Source: Zanthoxylum bungeanum
Taxonomy: Eukaryota; Streptophyta; Magnoliopsida; Sapindales; Rutaceae
Length of the DNA stretch: 64,000 bases
NCBI GenBank assembly: GCA_019454045.1
Contig: SKCR01010150.1
Coordinates: 867,683 to 931,682, forward strand
Reading direction: 5' to 3'
Numbering within the stretch: the stretch's first letter is position 1; each line of letters begins with the position of its first letter. The notes under the pieces were generated by a model. It made no database searches. It was not told the origin of the DNA and saw only the letters and a list, made by a program, of their open reading frames with translations. Below are positions 21,901 through 31,710 of this stretch, piece by piece. A program made the translations under genes and the position numbers.

Positions 21901-23196
21901 GTGGTAAAAATGGCTTCAATCCGAGTCATCCTAGGATTGGTAGCCAGACTGAACTTGGAGCTTGAACAGATGGATGTCAAAACAACATTTCTTCATGGTG
22001 ATCTGAATGAAGAAATCTACATGGAACAGCCAGAAGGATTCAAGGTTTCAGGTAAAGAAAACCTTGTTTGCAAGCTGAAAAAGAGCTTGTACGGGCTCAA
22101 GCAAGCACCGAGGCAGTGGTACAAGAAGTTCGACTCATTCATGGTGGGTCAAGGCTACAAAAGAACTGCAGCAGATCAGTGTGTATACATTCAGAGGTTT
22201 CCAGATGGAAATTTCGTTGCTCTTCTACTGTATGTAGATGACATGTTGATTGTTGGACAAGAAGCAGCGAAGATCAGCCAGCTGAAGAAGGAACTCTCCA
22301 AGGCTTTCGACATGAAAGACTTGGGACCAGCTCAACAGATTTTGGGAATGGAGATTGTTCGTGACAGACAGAACAAGAAGTTGTGGCTTTCACAGGAGAG
22401 GTATATTGAACGGGTAATCAGGAGGTTCGATATACAGAAAGCCAAACCAGTCAGCGTTCCGCTAGCGCACCATTTCAAACTGAGCAAGAGTTTGTGCCCC
22501 TCATCCAAGAAAGAGATAGAGGAAATGTCAGCAATACCGTATTCTTCAGCTGTTGGAAGCCTTATGTATGCAATGGTTTGTACCAGGCCAGATATTGCAC
22601 ACGCAGTGGGTGTAGTGAGCCGTTTTCTCTCTAATCCTGGAAAACAGCACTGGGAGGCAGTCAAATGGATTCTCAGGTACCTCAAGGGTACAACGAAGTT
22701 TCGTCTGTGTTATGGGGGAGCTGATCCGATCTTGGAAGGCTATACAGATTCAGATATGGCGGGAGATCTTGATGGTAGGAAATCTACATCAGGATTCATT
22801 TACACTTTTGCAGGGGGAGCTGTGTCATGACAGTCAAGATTGCAGAGGTGTATTGCATTATCCACAACAGAGGCTGAGTACATTGCCATAACTGAGGCAG
22901 GAAAAGAAATGTTGTGGCTAAAGCGGTTTCTCCAAGAGTTAGGGATCAAGCAGACAGAATACAAGATACATTGTGACAGTCAGAGTGCTCTGGACTTGAG
23001 CAAGAACTCAATGTATCATTCCCGGACGAAACACATTGACATTCGCTATCACTGGATACGCGAGGTGATGGATCAACAACTGCTGAGACTAGTGAAGATC
23101 CATACAGATGAGAATCCAGCCGACATGTTAACGAAGGCAGTCACCCGAGACAAGTTAGAGTTGTGCAGAGACATAGCTGGTATAGCTGTCAGATGA
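21901..23196 (+). pseudogene. Copia reverse transcriptase and RNase H
   Basis: RT motifs include LEQMDVKTTFLHG, LKKSLYGLKQAPRQWY and the YVDDM catalytic box. RNase H follows (YTDSDMAGDLDGRKSTSGF, CIALSTTEAEYIA, HIDIRYHWIRE). A TGA at 22828-22830 interrupts the RNase H where the family has Trp, and the start of RT is separated from integrase by a frame break at 21720-21900. Confidence 0.93.
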
Positions 23197-23229
23197 GGTT
23201 TGTTTCAGGTGCAGCTGGAGGGGGAGAAT

Positions 23230-23588
23230 TGTAATGCTTCCAACAAGTTACTTGGAAGCTTGCTAAAAGGTCCAGCTGCCATGCATGTTTTTCAAACATG
23301 CTTTCGGTGGTTTTTTGACAAAATGGAGAAACAAACATTCAAGGCTTTGAAGATGCCATGAATCAAGGATCAATTTGTGGCAATGATCAAGGGTGTACAG
23401 TAACCGATTTTTTGATTATAAATACAGCCTTTCAGTAAGCTTATAGGCATCCCAGTGAGCTTGTATAGAGAGAGTGTTGAGTTTTTTGATAAGTTTCTTG
23501 GTTGTAAACTTGATATTTATTCTTGTAGTAATAAATACGAATTCGGTTTTTTTCAAGCACTTCCTAAAGTGATCGTTATTTCACAACA
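23230..23588 (+). repeat. 3' LTR of the copia element
   Basis: 359 bp, same ends as the 5' LTR, followed at once by the target duplicate TTTGT. It differs by one 8-bp indel and about five substitutions. Confidence 0.95.
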
Positions 23589-25382
23589 TTTGTTACCTGT
23601 AGAAACATACCCACTCTGTAATGAGGAAGAATATATACTTGCATAAATCTGATTCTTTAGCTGTATGCAACTGGAGAAGTTGTGTACAAAGTTCACGAAA
23701 ATGACCACACACTGTCTCGTAATTCAGTTGAACTGCTATTTCTTGTACATTCGAAGGCACCAATTGTGCTGATGATATTGATATTCTTGATAACCTGATC
23801 AGTCAAAGTAGTATCTATTCTTCATTTCCTCGGAGAAACTGAATAATTGCTACGGGTCACAGACACAGAAACAGAATTAGGGTCATTAAGAAACATTTAT
23901 TTATTTAAAAAAAAAAAAATCAACTTAATATGAAGTGTAGTAATTATAATAATAATTAAAAAATACAACACATCAAATACAAGAGATTATCTTTTTATTG
24001 TGTATTATCAGGACATTATTCAGAATGAAATCTTGATGAAGACGGCAATATGCAAACAAAGAATGTAGAGCACAAAAGACGGCCTCAGTAGCAGGACCTT
24101 CTGCAGAAAATCATGCCGGCCACCAGTGTGATAAAGAGGCTTGTGAGGAGCATCAACAAGATAATCTGTGAAAGCAAATCCTCTATCAGATGTGACTCTT
24201 CTAAGCCGGGTTCTGGCAGTATCTTCCTCTCCAGTCTACATTGCTGCCCTCAAATCATCTCCACACACCATTCAATGTTTCCAATTCCTTCTCTTTCGGA
24301 TGAATTTCACTGACAAGTCCTTCGGCTTGTGTCTAAAAAAATAATTTTATAATTAAAATAAATATATTGAAATTGACAATGAATATAGCAAATAACTAAC
24401 ACAACCATCGAGTCAAAAGAAAAAAAATTATAAAAAAGTTTACAAAGCTCACCTGTTTCACTTCAGATTGCTCAATGAGGCTGTGAAGTTGTTTGTTTAA
24501 CATCTTTTTTCTCTGAGCAGCACAAGCAATTACCACCAAATATTTACGGAGATACACAGATTTCCACAATGAGCATGAATCCAATTGTGAGATGTGAAAA
24601 TGTAGAAGACAAAATTTCCATAGATTAGAGATTGTTATCAAAGTCGTACTATCTACTAAGCTAGAGAATCAGCTCATGTCAAAAATATCACAAGTTGGGA
24701 TTAAAGGCTCTAAATTAAATCAATGACGAAAGCGGAAAGCTTCTAACAGTCATGAGAAAGCAAGTTGGCTCTGGCTTCTACTTTTACCCATGTCATCAGC
24801 TTGTAAACAAAATCAAATTTCAGAAAATAGGACATGTCCCCAAAAATGTTTTCTTCAAAATGTAAACAGCATGGATTAAGGTCATAAATGATGATACATT
24901 ATTCATGACAGCAATATGTGGACTAAGCTTTGGAATTTTAGCTCAGACCTTCAACTCCCTTCATAGTGAATCTGCTTCCTGAATTTTCTCCTGTATTTTA
25001 TTTTCACAACTTGATACAGCTTTTTCATATGCAAAATTTTCTTCACGCAGTGTCACCTCTCGCAATTGGGTCTGCTCAAAAGAATCAGTATCAACAACTC
25101 ATCCATACATTAACACATATATCACCATATAAGAACAAGCAATCATCAGATAACACAATATCTGAAGCGACTTTTAACTTTTTACTTCTAGTTCTTCCTT
25201 CATACCATGGACTACATATGCGTTGAAGCCTTATCTGATAGAACTCATCTGAAATCAACCCAATCTGAATAAATATTAGATTTTCAATCTTAAGTCATCT
25301 ATGTTTATATTGAACTCAAAACAAAACCCAAGATTAGCACCGAGATCAAAAGCTTGATTCATACAAGTTTGTATTTGTTTAT

Positions 25383-25435
25383 GAGCAAGTATATTCAGCA
25401 GATTAATCCACTTATAATTTCCCTGAGAGAGCTTC
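25383..25435 (+). repeat. 53-bp left flank of the gypsy element, also present at 27587-27639
   Basis: From GAGCAAGTATATTCAGC to GAGAGAGCTTC this flank sequence is repeated exactly just before the element's second LTR. See the findings. Confidence 0.95.
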
Positions 25436-25800
25436 TGTTACACCTCAACAACACTGCCAGCAGTTAACAAGGTTCAACACTCTCCACCTCAAACGCACCA
25501 GCAAGTCCACCAAACCAGACCTCAAAGAGCCATTATAAAGCCACGGCTATACCAGGACTTTGTTCAGTGATTTTGGCGCCAAAGTCAGTGAGGGAGTTAC
25601 AAGGTTGTTAGCAATTAGTTAACAAGTTGTTGGAATAGTTGAAAAGTCAATATTACCCTTGTAACTGTAACTAAATCTGTTAATTGAACTCTACTATAAA
25701 TTCACGCTGAGTATAGCAATAAAGGCATCATTCAATTTCTCAAAGATTACTTGCAAAAGTTTGGAGAATTTTGTGGCTTTATCTCGAATCAAAGCTAACA
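25436..25800 (+). repeat. 5' LTR of the gypsy element
   Basis: TG...CA ends with TGTTA/TAACA inverted repeat; TATA-like ACTATAAATTC at about 25692. Confidence 0.93.
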
Positions 25801-25826
25801 ATTGGTGCTTTCATTGAGAGCAATCC

Positions 25827-27586
25827 ATGGGTAAAACAAATGCAAATACAGATCTTCAGTCACAGCTTGCAGGGTTTCAACAACAACTGGATGACCACGC
25901 TCAAAGATCTTCAGTGATTGAAGAGTTGCTTCGCAAACTTTCATCAAGATTTGACATGGCTGAACCTCCTTTAAGTTCTCAATCACCCTCAGAATCGACT
26001 CCAAGGGAGCAAGGAGGGTCTTCAACTCCATATAAGAATTTCAGATTGGAAGTTCCTAAGTTTGATGGGGTGGATGGAAGCTGAAAATTGAGCATTTTTT
26101 TGATACATACCCCACCCCAGATGAACAGAAAATCTCTATCGCTGCCTATCATTGGGAAGGAGAGGCATTATCATGGTATTCTTGGATGAGGAAGAATGGC
26201 CAATTGAGGTCTTGGGGTCTTTCACAGCAGCAGTAGCAATAAGGTTCAGGGACTCTGTCTTTGAGAACCATGAAGGGGCTTTGTTCAAGCTCATTCATTA
26301 AGGACTTCGAGGCTCTTTCAAACAAGGTAACTGGCTTAACTGAAAATTCTTTACTGAATTGTTTTGTGTATGGGTTGAAACCTGTTATAAGAAGAGAAGT
26401 AATGGCTCTTAGGCCTGCTTCATTTATTGAGGCTGTGGACTTAGCAGTTCTGCAAGAAGAAAAACTTAGGGATGTTAATTTCACATATAGAAATAACAGA
26501 AACCAAGTCACAAACCCCACAATCATTAGCACTCCTAACAATCCTGCAACACCTAGATCAGTGGATATGAATGCTGGAGTTCCTAATCCAACTGGTTAGA
26601 CAGTTAAAAGGCTAACACCTGCTGAAATGCAGTTAAGGAGGGATAAGGGTTTATGTTATAATTGTGAAGAGAAATTTCATCCTGGCCATAAGTGTAAGGC
26701 CAAGATGTTATTGATGATGGTAACGGAAGAAACTAACCATGAGGATGATGAGGAGCAGTCAGATAAAGCCACAGTGGAGGAAGAGGTTGTTAATCATAAT
26801 AAGAGGCCTGGGATTAGTTATCATGCATTATCTGGCCAGCCCTATCCCAAAACATTGAAATTAGAGGGGACTATCAATGGAAAGTCAGTCAATGTATTGA
26901 TAGATAGTGGCAGTACCCACAATTTCATCCAGCAAAGAGTTATGACCTATCTAGGATTGACTGCAGTAGCTTCTGAGGTTTTTGAAGTCATGGTGGGAAA
27001 TGGGGAAACCTTAAAGTGTAGCAGCATATCACCATCAGTGCCACTCATTATCCAGCAACAAAGGTTCCTTGTGGATTTCTTTATACTGCCAATTCAGGGA
27101 ACTGATTTGGTCCTTGGAATTCAGTGGCTGGAAACGCTAGGGCCAGTCATCATGGATTACAAGAAACTGGAAATGCAATTCCAGTGGAAAGGGAAGACTA
27201 TTACTTTGGCTGGAAAGGTTGGTCCACATATGAAAGCCTCAACTCTGCATCAGTTGAAAATGATGGAAAATACTGATGCCATAGCTTCCTATTACCAATT
27301 ACAAGTTGTAACCCCTGCCCAAACCACACCTGTCAGTAATACTAGAATTCAACTGCTACTGGATCAATTTTCATCAGTTTTTGCTACACCTGAAGGGCTG
27401 CCACCAGTAAGAGCGGTCGATCATCACATCCATTTAATACCCAACTCTAAACCAATACAAGTCAGACCCTATAGTACCCTTATTACCAGAAGGAAGAGAT
27501 AGAAAGACTTATCAAGGAAATGTTGGAAAATGAAGTGATTCAGAACATCATCAGTCCTTTCTCTTCACCAGTATTGCTTGTGAAGA
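25827..27586 (+). pseudogene. Gypsy gag-protease-RT start, broken
   Basis: Gag begins MGKTNANTDLQSQLAGF; a frame break follows KFDGVDG at about 26080, and the capsid continues as KIEHFFDTYPTPDEQ and WEGEALSWYSW. There is a stop at 26234 and another at 26597-26599. From 26627 the frame is open: zinc knuckle CYNCEEKFHPGHKC, retropepsin active site VLIDSGSTHNFI, and the RT lead-in PVRAVDHHIHLIP. It ends a few codons into the RT fingers at [12 protein letters not shown]. This order is gypsy-type (protease before RT, no integrase first). Confidence 0.88.
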
Positions 27587-27639
27587 GAGCAAGTATATTC
27601 AGCAGATTAATCCACTTATAATTTCCCTGAGAGAGCTTC
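27587..27639 (+). repeat. Duplicate of the 53-bp left flank inside the gypsy element
   Basis: Identical to 25383-25435. Upstream is gypsy pol sequence, downstream is the second LTR. The place normally occupied by a polypurine tract is replaced by this copy. Confidence 0.95.
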
Positions 27640-27998
27640 TGTTACACCTCAACAACACTGCCAGCAGTTACACCAGGTTCAACACTCTCCACCTCAAACG
27701 CACCAGCAAGTCCACCAAACCAGACCTCAAAGAGCCATTATAAAGCCACGGCTATACCAGGACTTTGTTCAGTGATTTTGGCGCCAAGTCAGTTAGGGAG
27801 TTACAAGGTTGTTAGCAATTAGTTAACAAGTTGTTGGAATAGTTGAAAAGTCAATATTACCCTTGTAACTAAATCTGTTAATTGAACTCTGCTATAAATT
27901 CACGCTGAGTATAGCAATAAAGGCATCATTCAATTTCTCAAAGATTACTTGCAAAAGTTTGGAGAATTTTGTGGCTTTATCTCGAATCAAAGCTAACA
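27640..27998 (+). repeat. Second LTR of the gypsy element
   Basis: 359 bp; lacks a 6-bp TGTAAC repeat present in the first LTR and differs at several positions. Confidence 0.93.
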
Positions 27999-28163
27999 GC
28001 TTCAACTTCAAGTAATGCATATAAATCTGTCCAAAGTAATGAAATCAAAAAATTACAACAAATAATATAAGCCATCAAATTACCAAATCCAATTACACTA
28101 TAAATTTACCTAACAAGCAACGTAAGTTACTGAATAAGTCCCATTATAATGATGAAATATTAC

Positions 28164-28785
28164 TGTATGGGCCAAATTTGGGCCAAGGGAAATTTCGACC
28201 TTTTGCTCCAGGTCCACCGCTAAATACACCCCTGAAACTCTCTAATCAAACCCCAAAGGCATGGCGCATGCCCAAGCCCAGTGAACACCATCACCCACAA
28301 CCGAAGGATCCTCCAAAGGTCAGTCCACATAATGCCCAAGCTCGCGAACACCACTCATAACGTTACCAGCCTACAAACGGGCAAACACAATAAACACCCT
28401 TTATGGAGTCATCCGTAACTGACGCCCAACGGACAAAGCAATCAAACAGCAGTAAATACACCCCCTGAAGGTGTGTGTATATAAAGGAAGATTATCCAAG
28501 GGCAGAGGAACTCTCAGAGTTCAACCATATTCTCTCCATAGCTTTCAGTATCTCACATCAACCGCCCTCACGGCACCCTACGAAACTCAAGGTAGTATCT
28601 TACTTTGACTTTCCTCCTACTACTTCCTCATTTCCTTCACTAACTTGAGCGTCGGAGCGCCCCCGGCACCCACCACACCGGTGGGCAGTACTCCCGCTCA
28701 CTCTACATCTTTGTTTTGCAGGATCGCCAGTGCCCCCTTTCACGAAATCTCAATTGTGGACCTCGGGCGAAAATCAGCGTCTACA
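28164..28785 (+). mobile_element. Solo LTR of the 29853-36888 family
   Basis: A 622-bp sequence starting TGTATGGGCC and ending GCGTCTACA, flanked by the perfect 5-bp duplication ATTAC (28159-28163 and 28786-28790). In reverse complement it matches the LTRs at 29853-30519 and 36205-36888 over most of its length, including GGACCTCGGGCGAAAATCAG and a GTGTATATAAA TATA box at about 28478. It lies in intron 1 of the decayed coiled-coil gene. Solo LTRs arise by recombination between the two LTRs of one element. Confidence 0.9.
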
Positions 28786-29620
28786 ATTACACCAACATAC
28801 ACTTCTAAGCACGAATCAAAACCAAAATCAAGAACCCACATAAGAAATAACCGATAGTTTAGCCCTTTTTTTTTTTAAGACATCTCTGAACATGTACACG
28901 ATACCAGTGACCAAAACTCAACATACCCCGATAACACAATCAAAAACCCAGGTAAAAAACCATAAAAATTAACAAAATCGCACTAAAAACACAACATTAA
29001 GAATTAAAAAAATTCAAAAAAACAAAAAAGAGGAACCTGCTCACGAGTAGAAGAGTGAGAAGAGTTGATCTGTTGGGTGAGAGCGGCATCGTAGGCGACA
29101 GAGTGGGCGTGGAGATGAGGGAGACGTTGGGAGATATCAAGAGGAGGCAATCTAAGCCGTAGTTCTTGGATCGAACGGCTGAGAGAGGCGGCTTTTCGGT
29201 CGAGTTCATGAACGTACTTTTGTTGCTCTTCTGTGAAAACTAATGGCATTGATGAATTGATTGCGTCTTCTTCTTCTTCTTCGTCTTGGTGGGCTTTTAC
29301 TACGTCGGCTGCCATGCTAACATTCCCGCCATTTCGACTCTGCTCTCAATGGGGAGTGTATAGTTTCTTCACTTATTTTTTAGTTGTTTTCGCGTGGATA
29401 CTTGACTTATTGCATGGATGACGTGGTACCACGGTTGCATAGAAGATTTTCTACTCAATTGGCTTCTCTTGTTGTTTCCGCTGATTTGCTTCGAATGTTT
29501 TTGAAGTGAACCGAACCGGATATATTATGGCCGTTTGAAGTTTGAACCGTATGTTCGGTCTGTTGCGGTTATGATCTGTTAATGGGTTCCGATTTTGTTG
29601 GTCTATCGAATTTATAAGAA

Positions 29621-29703
29621 AATGGGCTTTAATACTTTTTTTGTTGGGCCTTCATGGGCTTTTAATGCTGTTTTCTTACATTTATTGGGCCTGAATGGGC
29701 TTT
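29621..29703 (-). promoter_or_regulatory. Cluster of GGCCCA / AGCCCA (site II-like) motifs
   Basis: On the minus strand, five AGCCCA or GGCCCA motifs occur within about 85 bp, roughly 305-390 bp upstream of the MAADVV start at 29315. Such TCP-binding site II clusters are known in promoters of plant genes active in dividing cells. It suggests the now-broken gene once had a housekeeping promoter. Confidence 0.5.
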
Positions 29704-29852
29704 TGTTGTGCTTTTGAATCAATTAGATAAAGAATTCTTGTAATATTCAAGACTAACCGTCTTGTTGATTATTTTTCAAGTGCTTTTTGTTTTCCTTAAA
29801 ATTAATCACATTAGCCATTAGGTGAGAATTATATAAGATAAAAACAGGAATA

Positions 29853-30519
29853 TGTAGACGCTGGTTTTCGCCCGAGGTCCACAATCGATATTTTCGTAGA
29901 GGGGGAATTAGCGATCCTGCAAAACAAAGAGGTAGGGTGAGCGTGGAGGGTCTGCCCACCGGTGTGGTGGGTGCCGTAGGCACTCCAACGCCCAAGTCAG
30001 TAGTGGAAATGTGCTAATAATGTCGTAGGAGGAGGAATGGCAAGGTCAGAGATTACCTTAATACCCGTAGGCTGCCGTGAGGGCGGTATATGGGAGATAC
30101 TTGGAGCTATGCAGAGAATATTGTTGAACTATCAGGGTTATGGCCCCTTTCTTGTAGACTTCTTCTTTTTATATACACACCCTCTGGAGGCGTGTGTATT
30201 TACTGCACTTGACTGCTCGTCCGTTTGGTCTTGGTAACGACCGTTTTTATGAGGGGTAATTATGTTCGCCCGTTGAAGGTTGGAAACGGCTGGGTCATGA
30301 ATGGTGTTTATGTATCTAAGTGTTACGTGAGTTAACGTATGTGGGTCCTTGGATTTTTACTGGGTATGGGCCAATATAAACCAAATCCAGGCGTCCTAAG
30401 AGAGTGAATCTGTGATGGCAACTTGGGCCTGAATCCATGCTGGCGGGTTATGGGTGCATTTAGTATTGGGCCCAAAGTAAAAGGTCAAAGTTGCCCTTGG
30501 AACAAATTTGGCCCGTACA
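29853..30519 (-). repeat. 3' LTR of the LARD-like element
   Basis: 667 bp. On the minus strand a GTGTATATAAAAAG TATA box lies near 30175. High similarity to 36205-36888 except for a 17-bp deletion and scattered substitutions. Confidence 0.88.
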
Positions 30520-30663
30520 GTTTGTCTCATACTCTCTAAGTCAATGAGTTCTTGGCTTGGAGAGTACTTGACGCGTGTGCCGCCTGGGGCGTGACCGTAG
30601 GATATAGGTGTACTCGAGTGTTTGATGCAGCCAATTGATTGAACCAGACGGAGGTCAAGTTAT

Positions 30664-31000
30664 GAACTTGAATTTATATGGGCTATTGGGGAAGTACTCA
30701 GTCGACCGAACCAGATGATGGTTGGGACAATGAACTTGACTCTACCATATCCATTGGGGAAGTACCCATTCGACCAAACCAGATGATGGTCGGGATAATG
30801 AACTTGACTCTACCAGAGCCATTTGGGGAAGTACTCATTCGATCGAACCAGATGATGGTTGGGATAATGAACTTGACTCTACCAGATTCATTTGGGGAAG
30901 TACTCATTCGATCAAACTAGATGATGGTCGGGATAATGAACTTGACCCTACCAGAACCATTGGGGAAGTACCCAATCGATTGAACCAGATGAAGGTCAGG
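30664..31000. repeat. Tandem array, about 5 units of 68-69 bp
   Basis: GAACTTGACTCTACCAG recurs at about 30664 (diverged), 30732, 30800, 30869 and 30938. Each unit contains GGGGAAGTAC and ACCAGATGATGGT. Confidence 0.93.
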
Positions 31001-31710
31001 ATATAAGTCATATGACATGTGTATTTCATGTCTACAACTTGACTCGTCATGAGTCCGTAGGGGATGTCCCTGGTCGACTGGACTTGATGAGGCTATGCAG
31101 ATAAAAGTCATACGACATGTGTAATCCATGTCTACAATTTGACTCGACATGAGTCCATGGGGGATGTCCCCGATCGACTGGACTTGATGAGGCCAGGAAG
31201 ATATAAGTCATACGACATGTGTAATCCATGTCTACAACTTGACTCGTCATAAGTCCGTGGGGGATGTCCCCGGTCGACTGGACTTGATGAGGCCAGGAAG
31301 ATATAAGTCATACGACATGTGTAATCCATGTCTACAACTTGACTCGACGTGAGTCCATGAGGGATGTCCCTGGTCGATTGGACTTGATGAGGCCAGTAAG
31401 ATATAAGTCATACGACATGTGTAATCCATGTCTACAACTTGACTCGACATGAGTCCATGGGGGATGTCCCCGATCGACTGGACTTGATGAGGCCAGGAAG
31501 ATATAAGTCATACGACATGTGTAATCCATGTCTACAACTTGACTCGTCATGAGTTCGTGGGGGATGTCCCCGGTCGACTGGACTTGATGAGGCCAGGAAG
31601 ATATAAGTCATACGACATGTGTAATCCATGTCTACAACTTGACTCGACATGAGTCCATGAGGGATGTCCCCGGTCGACTGGACTTGATGAGGCCATGAAG
31701 ATATACACTC
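31001..31710. repeat. Tandem array, seven units of exactly 100 bp
   Basis: GACTCGWCATGAGTC starts at 31041, 31141, 31241, 31341, 31441, 31541 and 31641, with no length change. Each unit has GACTCGACATGAGTC (perfect inverted repeat with 5-nt loop), GGGGATGTCCCC, and GTCCA...TGGAC. Variant positions show that units 2-4 correspond to units 5-7, a 300-bp higher-order repeat. Short ORFs on the minus strand restart in each unit and are not proteins, as 100 is not a multiple of three. Confidence 0.95.

Larger units (their letters stand above)
18169..23588 (+). mobile_element. Ty1/copia retrotransposon, Tnt1/Tork-like, inactivated
   Basis: LTRs 18169-18535 and 23230-23588 (TGTAATGC...CACAACA) are flanked by the 5-bp duplication TTTGT (18164-18168 and 23589-23593). 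A primer site TGGTATCAAGAGC (initiator-tRNA-Met type) starts two bases after the 5' LTR, and a GGAGGGGGAGAAT purine tract precedes the 3' LTR. The internal order gag, protease, integrase, RT, RNase H is copia-type; motifs and overall wording are very close to the tobacco Tnt1 lineage. The single polyprotein frame is broken by several stops and frameshifts, so this copy is not autonomous. It lies in the 3'UTR of TBL gene 2. Confidence 0.96.
25436..27998 (+). mobile_element. Truncated and rearranged Ty3/gypsy element
   Basis: LTRs 25436-25800 (365 bp) and 27640-27998 (359 bp), TGTTAC...GCTAACA, with outer target duplicate GCTTC (25431-25435 and 27999-28003). A TTGGTGCTTTCATTGAGAGC primer-site sequence follows the 5' LTR. 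The internal part holds gag, zinc knuckle, protease and the first residues of RT, then ends abruptly at about 27586 and is joined to a copy of the left flank, followed by the second LTR. RT body, RNase H and integrase are missing. The LTRs differ by a 6-bp indel and several bases, so this is older than the 6260 element. Confidence 0.9.
24020..29315 (-). pseudogene. Decayed gene for a coiled-coil, C-terminally membrane-anchored protein
   Basis: Minus strand. Exon 1 (29315 to about 29036) starts MAADVVKAHQDEEEEEDAIN, includes FTEEQQKYVHELDRKAASL and ends STREQ at a good donor. Exon 2 (about 25075 to 24935) continues in phase with TQLREVTLREENFAYEK. A further coiled-coil exon (about 24512-24453) reads KKMLNKQLHSLIEQSEVKQ. 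The last exon (about 24329-24020) ends in the hydrophobic tail LLRPSFVLYILCLHIAVFIKISF. The layout is a tail-anchored coiled-coil protein; I cannot name the family. Breaks: TGA in exon 2 after QEADSL, TGA in the last exon after LNGVW-R, and a frameshift about 20 codons later. Both stops fit CGA-to-TGA change. Middle exons could not all be found. Intron 1 contains a gypsy element and a solo LTR. A functional gene with unusual splicing is possible but less likely. Confidence 0.6.

Noticed and set aside
30698..31650. Series of related 65-77-codon minus-strand ORFs (MDYTCRMTY...)
   Set aside because: They recur with the 100-bp unit, which shifts frame every copy, so each stops after less than one and a half units past its start. 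Products of the tandem array, not genes.
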